Shown piece by piece: positions 59,021-64,000 of a stretch of 64,000 nt of DNA. The DNA is from Neodontobutis hainanensis (lineage: Eukaryota > Chordata > Actinopteri > Gobiiformes > Odontobutidae). Each line of letters starts with the position of its first letter. The first letter of the stretch is position 1. Location of the stretch: NCBI GenBank assembly GCA_024349245.1, contig JALDNG010002934.1:1-64000 (forward strand). The letters are read 5' to 3'. The position numbers and the translations under genes were made by a program. Below the pieces are notes generated by a model. It worked only from the letters and a program-made list of their open reading frames with translations, did not search any database and was not told the DNA's origin.

Positions 59021-59197
59021 AATTTTACATTCTACGGCGGATATTCCGCACTCCAAAAACAAATACGGGAGAGTTTAAAATAATGTTTTACAGACTCTGT
59101 GAAAGTTACAATCTGGATACGCTTGAAATAGAACGTGCTCTAAGAGTTACGTTAAAAGCTGACTGGTGCTTAGTTAAAGACACATGGGATCCACTGG

Positions 59198-60990
59198 TTG
59201 TTTTATTTTTAAGTTTTATTTATATAGCGCCTTTCCAGAGCTCAAGGACGCTTTACAATAAACAAACAATAAGGACAATTGACAAAGAGAGCAGACAGAA
59301 CAACAATAGGCAAATGAGAAAAAAAAAATACTAAGAACTGTAACATTCAGAAAATAGGTGTGTTTTGAGCATGGATTTGAATTCAGAGATAGTGTTAACC
59401 TGACGGAGTGATAGGGGGAGAGAGTTCCACATTTTGGGCGCAATAACACTAAATGATCTGCCCCCATTGAAGCAAGGCGATGCCGAGGGACAACAAGAAG
59501 GCTGGAATCAGCGGATCGTAATGAGCGTGTAGGGGTGTAGGGGAGAAGCAGGTTACAGCGGTAGGGGGAGCAAGGTCGTGCAGAGACTTAAAAGCGAGTA
59601 GGAGAATTTTGTTTTAAAAGGATGAACCATGGGAAGCCAGTGAAGATCATGCAGAATTGGGGAAATATGTGCAGAACGCTTGGTGTGTTTGAGCAGTCTA
59701 GCAGCAGAGTTTTGAATGTATTGTAATTTGGAAATGGAGCTAGCTGGTAGGCCAATGAAAAGTGCATTGCAGTAATCAAGACGTGAGGTGACAAATGCAT
59801 GAATGACAGTTTCAGCATCTGAGATGTTGATAAAGGGACGGAGCTCAGCAATACGACGTAGATGAAAGAATGCCAATTTAGTGATGGAATTAATGTGAGA
59901 GTGGAAAGATAAAGGAATCAAAAATTACACCAAGATTTTTAACAGTACCAGATGGTTTGATGAAAGAGCCGGCAATCGCACAGGTGAAGTTAGTAGAAAT
60001 TTTATTAGTGAGTGATGAAGGTCCAGTGAAAATAATCTCAGTTTTGTTCATGTTAAGTTTTAGAAAATTTGAATGAAGCCAGTCCTTTATATCATGCACA
60101 CAAGCAGAGATTTTGTCAGTTGTGAGAGATAAAGTTGATGTACAGGTACTATATAATTGAATGTCGTCAGCGTAAAAATGATAATTAAAACCATGACGGC
60201 GTAGGATCTGACCAAGAGGTATTGTATAAATTATAAATGGCCCAAGAACGGATCCCTGAGGAACACCTTGCTTCAGGGGAACATTGAGTGAGTGAAAATT
60301 CTTAAGTGAAATATAAAACCGTCTGTCAGAGAGATAAGGAGAAACAGGAAAGAGCAGCACCAGAAATACCCACATCCGAAAGGCGCGAAATGAGTAGTTG
60401 ATGGGAGACGGTGTCAAAGGCAGAGCTGAGGTCGAGCAACAGAAGCATAGACGGAGAACCAGAATCACCAGCAAGCATTCATTACCTTGACTAGTGCAGT
60501 TTGAGTACTATGCAAAGGGCAAAAACCAGATTGAAAAGGATCAAAGATATTATTTTCAACTAGAAAAGACTGGAGCTGGGAGGCAGCAGTGCTTTCCAGT
60601 AGTTTAGCTATGAAGGGGAGATAATTAGATAATACTGAGGGATCAAGGTTGGGTTTCTTGAGGACAGGGGTAACAGCTGCAGTTTTGAGTGACAGGGGAA
60701 ATGAAGCAGAGATAAGAGATGCATTGATGAAGTGAGAGGTGCAGAAATAACAGAATGGCAAAGTTTCAGTATAGTAGTAGGAGCAGGGTCAAGATGAAGG
60801 GTTGGACTTCAAGATTAACTCAGAGACAGAAGGAGTAGACGGAGAGAAAGAAGGCAGGGATTGACCAGGTTGATTCGGCAGGTAACTAATATTAGTGGGA
60901 TCATGAAAGAGGCACTGGTTTACAGGGTCTGATTTTTCTAGCATGTGAGCCAAGAATGAAGTGCAAAGTTCATCAGAGGGTACTCGTGTG
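59198..60990 (-). mobile_element. L2-type LINE, second copy
   Basis: Same LINE as 8675-10786, inverted: 3' end 'tatatagcgcctttccagag' at the left. RT pieces are FINASLISASFPLSLKTAAV and TPVLKKPNLDPSVLSNY (60761-60465), QALVKVMNA, SDRRFYISLKNFHS and LKQGVPQGSVLGPF, then YADDIQLYSTCTSTLSLTTD, where the catalytic YADD is preserved (60474-59890), and LDYCNALFIGLPASSISKLQ (59921-59553). Frameshifts divide it. The 5' limit near 60990 abuts retroviral gag. Confidence 0.85.
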
Positions 60991-61009
60991 GAGCTACTGT
61001 TGACCAGAA

Positions 61010-61560
61010 AAGTGGATCATTACCGCGGCTGTGCAGATTATTCTAAAATAGCTCACTGTAAACAAGACGAAGAGTCAGTGCTTGTGTATTTTAACAGATT
61101 GGTATAACTTTAACAGTGGTATAACTCAGCCTGTTAATCAAGAAACCTCACCATATGCTAATCAGCTAAAAAATGCATTCCTATGTGGAATAAAACCTGA
61201 ACTTGCTCATTTTGTGAAAAAACATCAAATTGGATGGGCCACAGCGTCTTTATCAATGGTAAAGGAGTATGCAGTGCATGCTGAGAACATGGAAAAAGAA
61301 AAAAACAGTAAAGAATAAACGAGTGAAACATTTATAGTTGTGAATTCCACTGACTCTGATTTATTTTTTTGAGGAAATATTGACGAACAAAGAGGCAAGC
61401 GCAGAGGAGGAGGGGCCGGGACTGGACGTGCATGGCATGGCGTGGACAGCGATGTGTGCTTCAACTGTGGTCGGAGAGGGCATTGGGCAAAAGAATGCAG
61501 AGGCGAGGCAATCCTAACGGATCAGGAAAGGAGGGAGAGATCGTGCTTCCCCGGGACCTA
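61010..61560 (+). pseudogene. gag: ERV gag fragment with CCHC knuckle
   Basis: The C-terminal capsid region has DYSKIAHCKQDEESVLVYF and, in another frame, ANQLKNAFLCGIKPELAHFV with KKHQIGW (major-homology-like to C-terminal capsid). A basic RGKRRGGGAGTGR stretch and the knuckle CFNCGRRGHWAKEC (C-x2-C-x4-H-x4-C, about 61470-61512) follow in other frames. The N-terminal gag is lost to the L2 copy on the left. It continues into protease at 61728. Confidence 0.75.
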
Positions 61561-61727
61561 GGCCTCAGGAAAGCCAGTCCTGACTAACCGTCGGTACTGA
61601 AGGTCAGATGCACACACAAACATACAGTCCTAACTATCAAAACAACAGTAACACCAACGAATGACAATAACAACAAACGAACAATGAAGATGTACAGGGG
61701 GAAATTCTGTCCCTGGACAACACTGAG

Positions 61728-62253
61728 GTGTTATTAGCTTATGAACAAAAACCAATGATAAATCTTGTAATAGACGGCTATTTCATTGAATTCCTTTGTG
61801 ACACGGGAGCGTGTAGATCAATTATTCAAAATGAATATGCAGAAAGTAAATTCACAACTCATCCGTTCAATGTACTTGGAGTTAAATCTGCGACAGGACA
61901 CATTGTGTCTGAAGCACTTACGCATGCGTTAAACGTAAAAGACCCACAAACTGGTACTGAAACAAAAGCTGCGTTTGCAATCTCCCAATTATGCCCAATA
62001 AATTTATTAGGACGAGATCTGATGGCAGATCTTCATATCGGGGTGGTCCCAACACCCTACGGTATGAAAGCAATCAGACTAACAGCAAAATCAACAATGG
62101 AGGACAGTGTCCAGCTTACTGTGGACACAGAGTTCTCAGAATGATTTGTGCTGACACACGAAGAGGAGGAGGCCTTAGCAGACATCCCTGAGGGATTGTG
62201 GTCTAAAGGTCCGGCTGATGTAGGATTAATTAAAGGAGTAGAACCATACAAAA
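61728..62253 (+). pseudogene. pro: ERV protease and start of RT
   Basis: Frame 61728-62144 is an intact retropepsin: MINLVIDGYFIEFLCDTGAC (active site Asp-Thr-Gly-Ala) at residues about 9-28, and the flap/C-terminal helix with INLLGRDLMADL at about 93-104. After one stop, LADIPEGLWSKGPADVGLIK begins the linker before RT. The element is broken at 62254 by a Gypsy LTR; RT would continue beyond the window if at all. Confidence 0.8.
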
Positions 62254-62744
62254 TGTCACGGGGGATCAGGACTCGGCACAGTTGGCCGTGGCCTCCGTGC
62301 CGGGCTCCCCCGCCCCTACTGATTCGCAGAGAGGAGACAGGTGTGCGGGAGCGCCGGCGAAGCAAGCCCAGCTGAGCCGAGTGAACAATCAAGAGGGAAT
62401 AAGAAGCACCGCAGCCTGCTCCTCGACGCCAGATCGTAACATTGACTACAGTTAGTAATACGTCTCGCGTTCGTAGAGTTTGGATTTATGTATGTACTTA
62501 CCTGTTTCCTTTGTTCACCAGATCCTTCCCGTCCTACCTCCAGTCCGGTTCTCGCCCCTCCTCGATCATCCCTGAGCCTCGCCGGTCCTTCAGCTCGTCA
62601 CGCTCCAGCTCAACCCGGTCCGGACCCTGCTACCCCTCGTTATCCCGAAGAAACCGACAGTTATAAGTTGATCATTTAAATAAACTTGTTTTTGTGAACT
62701 GTACGTGTGTGCCTGCATTTGGGTTGTCCGACCAGAACATAACA
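62254..62744 (+). mobile_element. Gypsy 5' LTR
   Basis: TGTCACGGGGGATCAGG to GAACATAACA, 491 bp, with AATAAA at about 62679. It sits directly upstream of a Gypsy gag, so it is the 5' LTR of an element running past the window edge. It begins inside retroviral sequence. The following 'gtacgatctggcc' (62745-62757) is in the primer-binding position; I do not assign a tRNA. Confidence 0.8.
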
Positions 62745-62760
62745 GTACGATCTGGCCAGA

Positions 62761-63835
62761 ATGAACCCAGCAGAGCCACACACCCTGCCACAGACGGTCG
62801 CGCTCAGACCGCGCTTCTGGAACAGCATGACGCTACTCTACAGGCTCTCATGGACCACATGAAGGAGTTTTCCCGTAACCTATCGGGGCTGAGCGACAGG
62901 ATGGCGGCCCTGAACACACCACCGGCTACTGGCACTCCCACCCTCTCGCGCCGACTACGGAGGCCCCACCTCCGGGTACAGAGAGGGTATGTACCACCGC
63001 CCGCACCGTATAGTGGAGATCTGGGGTCATGCAGGGCGTTTTTAACACAGTGCTCCCTAGTTTTTGAACAACAGTCACAGACTTATAAAAGTGAACGTTC
63101 AAGAATCGCCCTTTTAATAGGCTGTTTGAGGGGGCAGGCATTAGACTGGGCCTCGGCTGTTTGGGAGAGACAGGAAGCTGTATGTTTCTCCTACGCTGCC
63201 TTCATCGCGGAGATGAGAATGATCTTTGATCATCCGGTTCGAGGAGAAGAGGCTACTAAAAGACTGTTTTCAATTCGACAGGGTAATCGCAGTGTGGCGG
63301 AATTCGCGATCGAGTTTCGATCACTAGCCGCGAGAGCGAGTGGAACGAGGAGGCTCTTCGTGGAGCATTTTTGAATGCCATTTCCGAGGAACTTAAGGAC
63401 GAGATGGCGGCACGGGATCCACCAGAGAGCCTAAATGAACTCATAACGGGGGTCATCAGGATTGATAACCGCCTACGGGAGCGACAGAGGGAGAAGACCG
63501 ACCTACAGGCATCACAGAGGTCAGCTACAAGTCCACGGCCGGGAATCATCGCGCCTCAAGGGGGTTTTTTCCAGCCCAAACGAGAGAGAACCGCGGGGTG
63601 GCGGACGCCGACTGAGGAGGCCTAACCAGCGGTTATCCGGATCCACCGAGTAGGCCACTGCAACCAGCCGCACCTGAACCCATGCAAGTGGGCCGAACTC
63701 ATCTGACTGAGGAGGAGAGACATCGCCGAGTCAGTACTGGGAGCTGCCTCTACTGCGGGAGGTTAGGACATTTCCGGGCTTCGTGTCCTCTCCGTCCGGG
63801 AAAGGGGGCTCGGCAGTAATGGGAGAGGTACTGCT
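62761..63835 (+). pseudogene. gag: Gypsy gag
   Basis: The start ATGAACCCAGCAGAGCC at 62761 is followed by a frame change within about ten codons. The body (62770-63370) has TALLEQHDATLQALMDHMKE (coiled coil), PPPAPYSGDLGSCRAFLTQC, LDWASAVWERQ and FSIRQGNRSVAEFAIEFRSL, the capsid of sushi/Ty3-type gag. A second shift near 63365 leads to AFLNAISEELKDEMAARDPP, and a third near 63620 to the knuckle CLYCGRLGHFRASC (about 63750-63791). No two large parts share one frame, so it is inactive. Confidence 0.85.
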
Positions 63836-64000
63836 GAGCCAAGTCCATTCATCTCCCAAGCCTGTGAGAATGGAGGGAACGATTATTTTAACAGATCGGA
63901 CCCGATCTTTTGAGGTTATGATTGATTCAGGAGCGGATGAAAGCCTTTTAGACCGGGGAGTGGCTAAGAGGTTGGGCATCCGGACTGTGCCGTTGGAGGT
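63820..64000 (+). pseudogene. Gypsy protease, cut by window end
   Basis: Reads GEVLLSQVHSSPKPVRMEGT then FEVMIDSGADESLLDRGVAK with the Asp-Ser-Gly-Ala active site, then RLGIRTVPLEV to the window edge. It follows gag in a separate frame; RT is expected beyond 64000. Confidence 0.8.

Overview
This window reads as a transposon-dense stretch of a teleost fish nuclear genome. No ordinary host gene can be supported. Everything recognisable is mobile: LTR elements and endogenous retroviruses, several LINE lineages, two piggyBac copies, a Tc1 remnant, hAT-like ends, an integrase-type DNA transposon, and a five-copy composite element with a probable tyrosine-recombinase-like gene. The fish assignment rests on the mix and sequence character of these families. 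Nothing here fixes the species.

Layout. 1-8.65 kb: two oppositely oriented copies (A, B) of the composite element, flanking a retroviral 3' LTR fragment and a LINE-tail foldback. 8.68-10.79 kb: an L2-type LINE. 10.79-12.25 kb: a duplicated non-coding repeat. 12.25-25.89 kb: a minus-strand endogenous retrovirus with near-identical LTRs, a GTTG target duplication and a primer-binding site matching tRNA-Leu; two unrelated long LTRs sit inside it. 26.0-32.8 kb: an hAT-like end, composite copy C, a long solo LTR, and a rearranged Gypsy pol split by a solo LTR. 32.8-35.4 kb: composite copy D. 35.86-42.95 kb: an integrase-type DNA transposon bounded by ~43-bp inverted repeats. It carries an apparently undamaged four-exon partner gene and two exons of a broken transposase, with a nearly full LINE in the transposase intron. 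42.95-46.1 kb: an L1-type LINE. 46.1-52.4 kb: composite copy E. 52.8-59.2 kb: two piggyBac elements and a Tc1 remnant. 59.2-61.0 kb: a second L2. 61.0-62.25 kb: retroviral gag-protease. 62.25-64 kb: the 5' end of a Gypsy element (LTR, gag, protease), cut by the window edge.

How the parts relate. Shared target duplications and breakpoints give relative ages. A Gypsy solo LTR occupies the same ATTAT/ATAAT site in composite copies A, B, D and E, so it predates their spread. A 702-bp LTR is in copy A only. An L1 insertion at one breakpoint links A with E, while B and D keep the uninterrupted older LINE tail. The most unusual gene is the four-exon partner gene at 36.3-37.5 kb: its reading frame is continuous across three GT-AG introns inside a transposon whose transposase is dead. 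Coordinates of diverged repeats are approximate, and family names come from motif recognition without database searches.
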